Shown here piece after piece: positions 33,595-45,101 of a stretch of DNA of 64,000 bases. The notes beneath the pieces were generated by a model. The model saw only the letters and a program-made list of their open reading frames with translations, did not search any database and was not told the origin of the DNA. Position numbers and translations under genes: made by a program. The DNA lies in contig JAADJZ010000002.1 in NCBI GenBank assembly GCA_011032825.1, positions 1,488,001-1,552,000 on the forward strand, read 5' to 3'. Within the stretch, counting starts at the first letter, position 1. The number at the start of each line of letters is the position of its first letter. The DNA is from Massariosphaeria phaeospora (Eukaryota; Ascomycota; Dothideomycetes; Pleosporales).

Positions 33595-36500
33595 ATGGGC
33601 GATGACATGGCATCCACTCACGCACATGGGCCGTCAGACAGTACGCGCGAACTGTCCCCAACTGGCAACACGGCGAACAGCGCAAAGATGAGGAAGAGGA
33701 CCAAGACGGGCTGTCTCACCTGCCGGAAGCGCCGCATCAAATGCGGCGAGGAGAGGCCGACTTGTGCCAACTGCATCAAGTCCAAACGGCAGTGCGAGGG
33801 CTACAACCAGCGCGTTGTCTTCAAGGCCCCCATCGGAGAGTGGCCGAACCACCCTGGCGTGAGCACCCTACAGTATCACAACTCGAGCCTCCCCGGAACC
33901 CGACCTGTCGGACACCGTGATCCTTCCTCGCCGACTCAGTCTCAGGATGGTACATTGACGCCAATACGGCCCCAGGCCATGACCCACTTCAACTTCGTCG
34001 GAGTTGACGCAGGCCATCCAAGTTTAGCTGCACTAAACACCCAACAAGGTCCTGTGGGTGCTCCCCCGACGTACGCACAGGACCCCAACTACCAGCAACC
34101 ACTCCAGTCTCCCCATCACCAGCAACCACTCCACTCGCCCCATCATCAGTTACCCACCCCGACGAGCACGACCTCATATTTTCCACAGCCCTCTCCTGTC
34201 CAAGCAGCTTTTCACGGGCAGTATGCACAAGACGGGGGTTTGGCCTATCAAGAGCAGCAGCGTTACTCTCAAGGAGGCCTCTATCAGCAAGTCCCGGTCA
34301 CTTACGACATTTCCGTCGAGGCAACACCTGCCGCGTCTCAAACATCGCAAGATCAGGTCATATATCAGCAGCAACAACGAGTGACGCATAGTTCCAGTGA
34401 TCAGGCGTCGTATATCCAACAAGCCAGCACGCCGATACACACAGAAGGATATACCCAGTTTGCCGACCACAGGGCCATGGATCGTTATGGTCGCAATACA
34501 CAAGCTGCAGTACTGCAGACGCCAGTTAGCTCTGTCAACATGAGCCAAGCAGGGTCCTATACCCTGCCGCCGGCAGTATCTCACCCTAACTCAGCATATC
34601 CTAGTTTTCAGTCCGACCAGATACCTTCGCATGATGTAAAATATGTGCCCCAGCATGCTGTTCTCGGTATGTCTCATGTTTAGTTGCATACTCTGTACAA
34701 CTTAGTTACTATCCCTCCTTTTGTGTCCAGTTGCGCATCAGTTGTAGACGCCGTGTCCATTCATTAAATATTATTATGCTCGTCCTTTCTTGCGCTCTTC
34801 CTCCCTCATAATGCCGTCTATCTTGTCCTTAAACTTGTTGCGGCTAGACCGCGGCCAGCACCCCATGCGCATATGTTGGACATGGCTGATAGTCGCTCTT
34901 CCTTCTAGAGCAACCCAGCGCCGTTTCGCATGCACAGCAGCAACACCCACAGATTCCACTCCAAGGATTTGGTGGGGACGACCACGTTAGCCCGACCCAG
35001 ATTCTTGACGAAGCCGCCATCGAGTACCAAGACGACGATTACTACGATGTCCAGTCGGATGAGGAGATGCTCGATGGAGATGAGGACAGGCAAGACGAGG
35101 ACGCAATGATATTGAGGCGAGACTATAGTCTTATACGACGGATACACGCCGAGAGTTCGAATGAGCTCTCTGTACGGCGATACGACGCGTTCATCTACGA
35201 TGGCATCCTAAGTCACTACCAAGCCGAGAACGTCGCGAATCCGCTGAAGAATCCAAAAACCGCAAGAGTCTTTGCACATTTCGTCCACGTCACCGGTCCA
35301 AGCATATCACTCTACGAACGGAACCCGCGCAACCCCGCTTCGCTGTTCGAAGGCCCGACCCCTCCGTCTCAACAAAGTCTGTGGACATACACAATGCCCC
35401 TAAAAGCTCTCAACCATCAGGTTCTGCTCCACGCTATGCTAGCATTGGCGAGCTTGCATATCGCGAAGCTTCAGCGGGCGTCTGTCACACCATCCTACAA
35501 GCATTATGCCTATGCATTGAAGCGACTGAGCCGATCACTTGGAAACCCGAGGAAGCGGCTATCTATCCAGACACTCGGGGCTTCAATTCTTCTCGCCTAC
35601 TACGAAGTGTGGACTGCAGAGCACGTTAAATGGTCCACGCACCTAGTGGGGGCGGCACAACTTTTAGTCGAATTGAACTTCCGCTCCCTTACCCAGGAAG
35701 CACGGCGTCTCAAAGCCGTTCAAACCGCACAGGAGAAGCAATTCCCGTACCAAAACCCTGATCTTCTCATCGACCAGAGGCAGTTGGACCAGAGGCTGAA
35801 GACCGGCACGATGATGCCGGATGAAGATCTTGTCAGTACCATTGTCGGGAACAAGGTGAGCTATGACGATTTTAGCAGAGTTTTTGAAGAAACTACTGGG
35901 ACGCAGGAGGGACGAAGTGGCCTTCCTGGAAAACTCGATCTTCGAAGTTATGAGACTCTTCAGGATCTGTATTGGTGGTACTCGAGGCATGATTCCTTCC
36001 AGAGCATCATAAGTGGCAATCGCTTGATGTAAGTCATAACCGCTTCCCGAAGAATAGTGCTAATATTCTGCAGTACGGACTACCGAAAGTGGTCCGACTG
36101 TCCCCCTCGTGCACCAATCGGCCGCGCAGACGCACTCTATGGTTCCAATGACCACATAATCCTCCTCCTTGGTCGCATCGCAGACTTTACTTACCGCGAT
36201 CGGGAGAGAAAGCTCAAACAAGTAGCAGCAAACGGTGGACAATGGAGACCGACACCCGGTATGCCCGGAATGGGAGGCATGGGCGGACCGCCTTCGAAAG
36301 GGCCGAAAGGCCAGCAGCCGCAGATGCCCACAACTCCGATGGGTCCTCCTCCACACATGCAAGGAAGGGGCCCTCCGGGTCAAGGGCAAGGCTCGATGCC
36401 GCAGCCTCCACGTGGCCCACCTCCCGCTAGCACAATGCCAAATTTCTTCGGCATGGCACCTACCCAGGGCACAGTGCCCCTTGTGTCTACTTATGTGAAT

Positions 36501-37526
36501 CCGGATCCCAACTACAAACTTCATGGTAACATCCCTCCGACGTCAAATGCACCACCCCCGACCAAGTCCTCCGACTTACCAGCGGCTTACGAAGCTGCCC
36601 TAGAAGAATGGAACAGCATCTCCCACGCCCATGCAACCATAGCCCGCATACTTACCAACACCGAGACTTTTGCGCCCTTGACCTCGGACTCATACCCCGT
36701 ATCTCCTGGCGGAAACATGACGCCCTTCGGCCCGGCCCTCATCCACCGCAGACACGACATCAGCATGCTCTGGGCCTTCCTCCACCTGTGCAACATCATC
36801 CTCCTGCGCTCGCACCCAGCCATGCCCCCCGCCGCCATGATGGCCGCCAGCGTGTGCGCGCCCGCCACGCAGCCCTACGCCATGCTCATCGGCCGCATCA
36901 CCGCCGGCATGCAGCTGCCGCGGGGCGAGAACGCCTCAGTGACGCCCGCGTTCGGCGCCGCGCTCATGGAATCCACTATGCCGCTCTTCTTCGCCGGCGT
37001 CCAGTTCCAGGACCCCCAGCAGCGCGACTGGCTCGTCACTCGCTTGCTGGAAATCGACCGCCGTGTTGGCTGGGCTACTGCGGGCGTTATCGCGGGGTCC
37101 TGCGAGACGTCGTGGGAGAAGGCCGCGGAGAGGGGCGGGCCGCCGTACCAGCGGCGCACGCGAGGGTTTGGCGACCACAGCGAGGCGTCCATTGACGCAG
37201 ACAGCAGTCCTGTCGCCAGCGCCAGTGCCAGTGCCAGCGCTGCAAGCAGTGGCTGGCCCGGCACGACGTGCAAAGTCGGCTCCGTAGCCGCATCACGCAG
37301 AGCGCGAGAGCAGCATCATGAACAGAACGCCGACAAGAACGCCCCTCTGGAGGATAGCGATGGCGACAAGCGCTTCCAGATGCGCTCCACCGGGCACACG
37401 ACGCCGTGGGCGATGAATCTGCTGGCGACGGACGAGGATCTGAGAGTCGGTATGGAGAGGGTGGGCTTGTCGGGTGAGATTAACTGGAATGGTGTGGAGA
37501 GGGCGAGGTGGTTGAGGTCGGAGTGA
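33595..37526 (+). CDS. Zn2Cys6 binuclear-cluster transcription factor
   Basis: Three exons (33595-34666, 34909-36028, 36074-37526) give 1214 codons plus stop. The DNA-binding cluster is C40-xx-C43-x6-C50-x6-C57-xx-C60-x6-C67 (GCLTCRKRRIKC...CANCIKSKRQC) followed by the usual linker EGYNQRVVFK. A long Gln/Pro/Ser-rich region (about 100-355) may activate transcription. An acidic patch DDDYYDVQSDEEMLDGDED precedes a helical regulatory domain of the fungal-specific TF type, with LNHQVLLHAMLALASLHIA, GASILLAYYEVWTAEHVKWSTHLVGA and, after the last intron, DYRKWSD and DHIILLLGRIADF. A Gly/Pro/Met-rich insertion (GMPGMGGMGG) follows. Targets cannot be told from sequence. It lies alone after a 6 kb gap, facing URA5 tail to tail. 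Confidence 0.9.
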
Positions 37527-38355
37527 GGTGGAGGGGGTAGGGAGGGAGAGAGATGGAGAGAGAGGGGGAAGAAAGAAGAAGAAGATGTTTTGAGAAAGAA
37601 AAGAAGGATCAAAATTGGGGGGGAAGGGGTGGGAAAGGTTCGGGTTGGCTTGGGTTGGCTTGGGTAGGGGTTTGGCTGGCGGAATGATATCATGGGGGAA
37701 AACAAAAAGAAAGGGGGGAAAGGTCTAGATGCATGGTTTTTTACGATGTCACGATTGCACGTTTCTAGGAGTTTTTTTTGATCGGATATCGTAGACAGTT
37801 AGCGATCTGGATAAATAGAGACAGTTAGTTGGAACATACAAGGGGGGATATGTTTGACGTCCACGGCTTAGTTTGGCTGTTATCTCTTCTAATACTTTGG
37901 ATTTGAATGAATAATGATTTATATAGGGGTTTTGGTGTTTGGAGGCACGCACTAGCGAGCGGAGCGGAGCGGAGCGAGGAGATTGGGTGGTTGTGTGTTG
38001 ATTTGGATGAAATGGTAGTAATTAGGATTAGGAGGGTTGGTAGTGGTGGTGGAAACGGTATTAAGAGCACGACCTTGGGTTGTACTGCTGGTTAGTAACT
38101 CGACTTGCTAGATAGTAGAGTTGAACGTGGCATACTACTGGTTATGGAAGTGGGTAAGTAAGTGATCGAGCAAATAATGCGTGTTAGATGGCTACACCAC
38201 AAGAATATAGTTAAGTACTTTTTCTGCTCATATACTACACTCCTTTCCATCCCATCTCCCAGATCCTCATGATGTCATAACTCATGATTGCTCTTGGACA
38301 AAACGTCAATCATGCGAGCCAATTCATACTCGCGTGAAAATGCATCGGCCATCTC
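37527..38355. other. Intergenic between convergent Zn2Cys6 and URA5 genes
   Basis: A purine-rich tract (37530-37660) just after the stop, then AT-richer sequence with a short GAGCG repeat near 37960. No gene seen. Confidence 0.5.
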
Positions 38356-39060
38356 CTAGTCGCTTGCCCGGTACTTCTCCCGATACTCATCCAACCGTTT
38401 CAGATCGTCGGCGCTCCCCAAGCTCTTCAAATACTCGACCACATCATCCAGCGTCAGAATGGCCAGCACGGGAATCCCATACTGTTTCCGCACCTCTCCA
38501 ATCGCACTCGGCCTCGGCGTGCCATCGTCATCTTCCGCACTCGGCGTCTTCTCCAGCCGATCAAACGCCACAACAATGCCTACCAGCTCACCCCCCTCTT
38601 TCCTGATAATCTCAATGGCTTCGCGGATGGCGGTCCCCGCTGTGATGACGTCGTCGACAATAACAACCTTCTTGCCCTTGAGCGCCGCGCCGACGATGCT
38701 GCCGCCCTCGCCGTGATCCTTGGCTTCCTTGCGGTTGAAGCTGTAGCTCTTGTGGCCGTATTTGGGCAGGTCCAGGTCGGCGAGCTTGTCGATTGCGGCG
38801 GCGGCGAGCGGGATGCCTTTGTAGGCGGGCCCGAACAGAACGTCGAACTCAAATGATGGGTCGGCATCGCCGCGCGCTTTTAAAGTGTGCGCATATGCGG
38901 AGGATATCGAGCGCAGCAGATCGGCGCGGTGGAATAGCCCCGCGTTGAAGAAGTACGGTGATATGCGCTTGGATTTGAGCGTGAAGGTGCCGAATTTGAG
39001 CGCGTCGGCGGCGACGCAGTCCTTGAGGAAGGTCTCCTTGTACTGGGGGAGCGAGGTCAT
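38356..39060 (-). CDS. URA5: Orotate phosphoribosyltransferase
   Basis: One exon of 234 codons plus stop, matching fungal OPRTases (yeast Ura5 is 226 aa). It transfers phosphoribose from PRPP to orotate to make OMP, the fifth step of UMP synthesis, in the cytosol. Motifs: [17 protein letters not shown] (28-43), the substrate-loop region [15 protein letters not shown] (72-86), the catalytic flexible loop [15 protein letters not shown] (106-120), and the PRPP-binding signature [13 protein letters not shown] (132-144). A longer in-frame extension to 39183 lacks an upstream ATG, and [11 protein letters not shown] is the usual family start, so I use the ATG at 39060. It shares a 363 bp divergent promoter with TIM23. 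Confidence 0.96.
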   Translation of the reverse strand: MTSLPQYKETFLKDCVAADALKFGTFTLKSKRISPYFFNAGLFHRADLLRSISSAYAHTLKARGDADPSFEFDVLFGPAYKGIPLAAAAIDKLADLDLPKYGHKSYSFNRKEAKDHGEGGSIVGAALKGKKVVIVDDVITAGTAIREAIEIIRKEGGELVGIVVAFDRLEKTPSAEDDDGTPRPSAIGEVRKQYGIPVLAILTLDDVVEYLKSLGSADDLKRLDEYREKYRASD

Positions 39061-39423
39061 GTTTTGGCCAATGCTGGTTTTTTCTGTCGGATTATTTAGT
39101 TGCGATGGATAGATGTTGGCGGCGGTTGTTCTCTTCCGAGCTCGGAACGCGCCCGGTGGAAGGCTTTTGACGAGTCCGTGCACGAAGCTAGCTCGTCACT
39201 CCTGGCCAGAAACTTTTATCCATCTCAGCGACTTTGCCGTCTGACGCCTCCCGCACCGCTGCCATCGCCTGCGCATCAGCTTCTTGCGTAGCTTAATTTC
39301 TCCCTCTAATTCCTGCTGTTTTCGTGTTGCACTCCCGGCGTTGAGGGCTTGCCACCGGGCCATCGACCGCCTTTGCGCACTCCCAATTGCATCTCCACAT
39401 CGCCGCAGCCTGCCACCACTACC
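39061..39423. promoter_or_regulatory. Shared divergent promoter region of URA5 and TIM23
   Basis: 363 bp separate the two start codons, on opposite strands. No obvious TATA box; C/T-rich toward TIM23. Serving both genes is inferred from position alone. Confidence 0.45.
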
Positions 39424-40177
39424 ATGACCATGTATGCTCCCTCGCCGGGCTGCTGCTCTGATCGCACACCTACTAATGACTGGACGCAGCTGGGATGCCC
39501 TCACGGGCCGCAAGTCCCCCTCCTCCGACACACGGCCCGCCGCCGAACCCCACGACAGCTTCACATCCACGCCCTTCGACCCCAGCACCGCCATACAAAA
39601 CCCGTCCGAGTTCGCCGTCGACCCCTCGCTGCTGCATCCGCTCGCCGGCCTTAACCAAGACACGCTCGACTACCTCTCGCTCGAAGACTCGGTGCTCTCG
39701 GACCTCCCGGGCGCACAGTCGGCCCTCCCATCCCGCGGCTGGTCCGACGATCTCTGCTACGGCACGGGCATCTCGTATCTCTCGGCGCTGTCGGTCGGCG
39801 GCGCATGGGGGCTCGCCGAGGGCCTGCAGAAGAACCCGGCGAGCATGGCGCCGCGGTTGCGCCTGAACGGCGTGCTGAACGCGGTGACGAGAAGAGGGCC
39901 GTTTCTGGGCAACTCGGCGGGCGTGGTGGCCATGGTGTACAACGGCATCAACAGCACAATTGGACATTACCGGGGGAAGCATGACGTGACGAACAGCGTA
40001 GTGGCGGGGGGCTTGAGCGGGGCGATTTTCAAGAGCACGAGGGGGGTGCGGCCGATGGCCATCAGCTCGGGCATTGTTGCCAGTGTGGCCGGTACTTGGG
40101 CAGTGAGTGTCTTCCACGAATCGCGAAGAAACGTGGACGCTAACCGTATTCTAGATATTCCGGAAAGTGTACTTTGA
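39424..40177 (+). CDS. TIM23: Mitochondrial import inner membrane translocase subunit Tim23
   Basis: Exon 1 is only 8 nt (39424-39431, ATG ACC AT) and exon 2 is 39490-40177; together they give 231 codons plus stop. The 58 nt intron has a GTATGC donor, a CTACTAATGAC branch-like site and a CAG acceptor. The soluble N-terminal half (residues 4-90) has WDALTGRKSP and LAGLNQDTLDYL as in fungal Tim23. The C-terminal half has four hydrophobic segments with the Tim17/22/23 fold motifs GISYLSALSVGGAWGLAEGL, RLRLNGVLNAVTRRGPFLGN, GVVAMVYNGINSTIGHYRGKHD and SVVAGGLSGAIFKSTRGVRP. It forms the presequence channel of the inner membrane. Without the mini-exon the frame would start at an internal codon and lack the conserved opening, which is why I accept it. 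Confidence 0.93.
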
Positions 40178-41937
40178 CACCGAGTAGCCAACCCATCCAT
40201 CATCATCACATCACGAGGAATCAGCTGCAGACACACAGAACTTGACCTCCCAAAACAAAGCAGCCACCGGGACTGAGCCCTCCAGTCCCATCCATCCATC
40301 CATCCTCTTCAATCCCAGCCGCCACTTCTTGCATTGTCACACAACATTTTCTGCCGCTTCTTGGTTCCTTCTTGTACACCCGACTTTCACCCGATCGGAT
40401 TCGGTGCGGCTTTTCTATCTCTCACCACTCTTCATGGAAAGGACGGACGGAAGGACGGACGGACAAACCGCCTATGCCTCCACCCATCCATCCATTGTAA
40501 AATTAGACACGACGACGATTGCGGGTAGACGACTAGATTCATGTTTCTTCTAGTCATATCACATCACATGTTATCACATGATTTGCCATCCCATGTACGC
40601 AGCGGGGAAATAGGGGGAGGGAGGGGGTGGCATGGCGAGAGGGGAAGAACTCGAGACAGACGTTGAAAAAGGGGGAGGAGTGAAGTGCGAGAGGAGATGA
40701 GCTGAGCTGAGATGAGTTGGGCATCCGGGATGGGATGGGATACGTTGGTGTTGTGTACATTGTGTACGATTGCGCAGTGGGCGGATAGGCAAGACAGGCA
40801 GACACACAGACAGACGTGGAAAAGAATCCATAATCTATCAATCCATCAACCGATCCATCAACCAACCAACCAACCAACCAACCAACTAAGCAGCATTTTT
40901 TTTAACAAAAAACCCTTAAAAGCTTACGGTACAGTTCGATTGCAGATTCCCACGTGCTGGCCATGCATCCATGTGTCGGCCGGCCGGCAGGGGAGCAGTG
41001 AAAAGTGAAAACGCGGGATGGAATGGAAAGGCTCTCGCAGGGAGGTAAACATGGCTCATTCCGAGATCGTTTTCCCTACCGAACTTCTTTTGAGATCGAT
41101 GCATGGAACTTGTTCTCGAGATGATTACATCCTGTGCCAAAACGTCTGCCTACGTGTCCTGAGCACGAGTACCCTAACATATCTTGTGTACACCAGGCAC
41201 CACACAGTCACACATGCACACATCCCGGCCCTTGCGTTTTTCAGGCTGCTGGTCGCGGCCTGGGATAGTAAGCATGGCGCTCTAGTCTCTAGTTCACTGG
41301 TTGTTAAAGATAAGCTAAGTACATGATGTGATGATAAGTCTGCGTGTCTCGATAACACGCTTTCAGACATCGGCCTGGTTGTAAGAACCTCTTCCTCCTA
41401 TGACGCCGGAGCCGGTCAAAGAGACCATGCGACTGACTTGCAAGAACCATCTTGTTCCGTTTACCGCGGTATGCGATGATATGATATTGCGCCTGGTTAA
41501 CGGCCGAAGGAGGCGGAACCGCATCTGCAAGCGATTGATTAATTGATTGATTGTTCAGGAGAAGGTTGGAAAGGGATGAGTTGCGAAGAGGAATTAGTAC
41601 CTGGATTCGCTGCATGTTAGGTGTTTGAACGCGGTAGGAGATGAGATGAGGCTGTGAAGGCCTTCGGGCCTGGCCAACAATTGGAGCGCCGTGGGTAGGG
41701 TAGGCGCAGTGGCGGTGCCACAGAGGATATGTATTGGGCGGAGTTGGTTTGTGTGAGGAATTGATGCTTTGGGGCGTATGAGTGTTTTCATTTGGGCCCT
41801 CTCGCATCTCCGGTATCTGTGCGTTTCGCTGGACCGCTGTTGTGGTCGAATACGTGGTAGAGGTGAGTGAAGCGCTCCGCAACGAGTTTGCATGTATACT
41901 TGTCAACTCTTCCATCCTCTCATCTCCAGAGCAGCAT
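40178..41937. other. Intergenic between convergent TIM23 and membrane-protein genes
   Basis: Contains GACGGACGGACGGAC runs near 40441, a CCAA tandem repeat at 40858-40886 and ATTGATTAATTGATTGATTG near 41530. A 203-codon minus frame at 41304-41915 lacks family features and is not called. Confidence 0.5.
40858..40886. repeat. CCAA microsatellite
   Basis: About seven perfect ACCA/CCAA units in the TIM23 3' region. Confidence 0.9.
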
Positions 41938-44040
41938 TCAGTTTCCCTTCTTCAGCCTCAAGCTCACCGTCTCGTCCACAGTCCCAAACCCGCATATCCG
42001 CCCATCAGCCCTCAACACGTCCCCGCCCACTAACTCGCCGTACCTAATCTCTAATTTTTGTAGCTCCTCCGACATGTTCTCTACCGCCGTTAGTCGTTCC
42101 TTTAGCACCAGTCTTTCCATCTCCGTGTTTCCTCTCGTCGCCAGCATGATCTGCAGGAAGCCGCCGTCAGCCGCGGGTGTGCCGTTCTGCCACAGGGACC
42201 AGACGGCTATGGCTGCGAAGAGGCTGGCGGCTGCGAGGCATATGCTGTAGGGGAGGATGAGCGCCAGCGGATAGGCGAACGAGTAGGTGCTGCGGTAGCG
42301 GGTGGTGGTGACGGGGACCATGGCCCACCATGTACCGAGTGAGATAGCGGAGAGAGTGATATTTGTTAGGACGCTGTTGAGCAGTTCCTCGGTAATGTGC
42401 AACGCGTCTCTAGGGTCGTAGCAGGAATTAGGTTCTGTCGCATCGAACCGCGTGGTGTGGAAGACGGTTCCCTTGAGCAGCCCTACGCGCGCGAAATCAC
42501 ATTGCATTTGGAATCCCCACTCCCAGCAGTCCTGGACTATGGTGCCATTCTTGAAACTCTGGCTTTGTCGACAACTGTCTGGGTCGGAGCCTTGCGAGTT
42601 TATGTAGAACTCCCCCACGAGCAGGCTTCCCAGCGCATCTAATAGTGCCCATTCGTTGTAAATTGGAAGTGCAGCAAGCACCCTTTGATTCCAGGCTCGA
42701 GCTGTCTGTGGTTGAGCCGGGAGAGTCAAGTTCAGATCGTCGTACGCACCCGCTTTCTTCGGCATGTCCTTCTCGTCGCTCAAATAGTGCTGTATCGTTT
42801 GGACGCCGCGCGGAAAGGTCACGTCGACATGGTAGAAGACCGATACGGGACCGCAAGACTGTTCCAACGTTTCGACATGAGCTTCATACCTCGTTGTGTT
42901 CGGAGTACTGTGTACGATAGAATAGTTCCCGAGTTTACGCTGTTTGACCGAGAGAGTGAGCGCATCTTCGTGCCATTCGGAGACAAACACCGCGCTGGTT
43001 ATACCATCATCCGGTCTATACTCCATCGGGATAGAATGGTTGTATCGTGAGGTTTTGCATCGAAACTGTGGTCCCCGGAACTGAAGCTTATACGTCGAAT
43101 TCTCTCCTGGATGTATGAGCATGTTGAACACATGGTTGTCGATTATAACTGATTGTGCAATGTTGTTCAGAGCTTGCGCAGGTCCGCTGTATAGGTTAGT
43201 GCCGAGGAATGCACATGTTATTGAACAATTACACTTACGAGTATGTGAGCACCCGCTCAACTATATCTTCTGTCCCGTTGCCTGGGTTCGGATATGAAAC
43301 TACAAGCGGTGCAACGGAGCCACCATCACTCAACGTCGGGAAGCTGTCATTTCCCGCGAAATCTAAATTCTGCGGAATTGGTGGATTTAGCACAGACATG
43401 TTGTAATTGTCCGTGAACGTGTGAGCATCGAACGTTACGATCAGCGCTCCTGGAGGATAGATTGTCGCCAGTCCAAGACACCAAACCAAAAGAGCCATGA
43501 AGAACAACAGAGGCGCTCTCAAAATGCCTCGCAAGTCACCCAGCGCAAGTAAGTTGGTGCGCAGGATGAACAGCTTTTCGATCGTTGCCAGCGACATCGA
43601 GTCTCCACGAAGAATGAGCCATAGGTTTTGCGCGAAGCAGGTTCCGATACTGGCCGTCAGCGTAGCTTTGAAGAACGTGGTCAGCAATATAGAGACCGCA
43701 GAGGCCTGGGACTGGTTGAGATAGCTTGTGTCGATAAGCTCGCCGTCCAGGTCTCTGGCAAGTAAGTAATGCCCCAAGGCGGAAAGAAGAGCTTCAAGGG
43801 TCAGCGGTGTTTACTCTCCCTAAGAGCAGACTGACCAGCGAAAAGAAACCCCATGATCGTCGCTACGGTCTTCCAGTGCCTCGCGCGCCGATCTTTGAGA
43901 GAAGGAGACGGAGCAGATTTTTCCTCGCTTGACATGCTGGCAGCATTCAAGCATTCAGTAGAAAGTAAAACTTGCGCTTGTGTTTTGCTTCCATGTCCGC
44001 CTCTTTCCACGCTCGCGATCGTTTGTGGTATGCTGTCCAT
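41938..44040 (-). CDS. Multi-pass membrane protein of unknown function
   Basis: Three exons (43836-44040, 43239-43791, 41938-43186) join in phase to 668 codons plus stop. After a soluble N-terminus come hydrophobic segments at about 52-75 (TVATIMGFLFAALLSALGHYLL), 95-125 (SAVSILLTTFFKATLTASIGT) and 155-180 (LLFFMALLVWCLGLATIYPP). Then follows a large, probably lumenal or extracellular domain of about 390 residues with several N-x-S/T sites (NMS, NGT, NHS, NTT, NLT, NIT) and several cysteines. A last transmembrane segment (LALILPYSICLAAASLFAAIAV) precedes a cytosolic tail with a short charged helix. This layout is common in lineage-expanded fungal membrane proteins with no known role. The first intron is only 44 nt. 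Alternative starts exist at MSSEEK further in. Confidence 0.83.
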
Positions 44041-45101
44041 AAGCGTGGGAGCTCAAGACAATGCATTGGAACTGGGCAGCGACAGCGTACTATATGTTGG
44101 TTGTAAGTCCGGGGGCCGTAATGCATCGGACCCAGTTTGTAGCATGCTCGTATTGATTGGGGGGTGAGTGTTCGTATTGCTCCAGCAGGAAGGCGCTTCC
44201 GGCCGGGCAGTATCCAAGTGTTGGAGCCATGATGGGTATTCTGCGTGTGTGTGTGTGTAAAGAGATAGAGAAGACAAAAGAATCGAAGATGTCGATGTAC
44301 TCACGAATGCAGTGTAGTGGGTCATCAATTGAATGTATACATGCAGGTAAGTTCTAAGGAGCATGAGAGGAGAGGCCTCGGCCGAACCGGGTCTAGGCCA
44401 TTCAGGCGCTAATGACTAAGTGCCAGGCCGTCTCTTGACAGAAAATGTTATAGGAGTCATCTTAATAAATTATAATTTTGCAGGCTCTACAAAAGGACTA
44501 TCTATTAAGCTTACGCTGAAAACAAATGAGGTTCCGATTGAGCTGCTTGCGCAAACGTTCTCTTTGTAGCATTGACTGTCGTGCGCGTCAAGTCAAGCCG
44601 AGTCTGGTCGGCAACACAAGCCTTGCAATATAAAAGGCAATCTAGACGCATGTGTCCTAGCAGGGCTGGTAGCAGTCCAGAGTCTACGTTTCACCTCTCG
44701 CGCCACGGCGGAGACGGCCCTCATCTATTTTCTACAGCACTGCTTAGGGCGAGTCGACGATCCATTCCAGGCCCCCTAGCCGCCTGCTGCTGATGCATGT
44801 CACTCCTTTTGGCTTGGCGCTGCTTCGGTCTCTCTCTCGCGAAACCCAGCGCAAATGTGTTCTTCCCAACCCCAGTTGCCTCCTTCGGCCTTTCTGGGCG
44901 CGGCCAGCTTTTGAGCGATCTTATTGTTTCGTAGTCGCTCATGCTGCAGCTTCGCTCTTTCGTCGTTTTTTGACTCGATTCTGAAACCGTGTGGGGTCCG
45001 GGCAGCCTTCGTGCCTGCGATCCTCGCTGTCTAGCATTCTTTCCTTGCTCGCAATTCCTTCACGTCCTTAGACACTCAACGGTTTATTGGATACCTCCGC
45101 C
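44041..45101. other. Divergent intergenic region upstream of the membrane protein and GH47 genes
   Basis: About 1 kb. A GT repeat lies near 44247-44258. The last 300 nt are C/T-rich (GCGAAACCCAGC, TTTCGTCG) and are the probable leader of the mannosidase gene. No gene seen. Confidence 0.5.

Noticed and set aside
41304..41915. 203-codon minus-strand open frame after TIM23
   Set aside because: It is repeat-rich (NQSINQS from an ATTGATTG tract), has no conserved motif and lies in the 3' region of two convergent genes.
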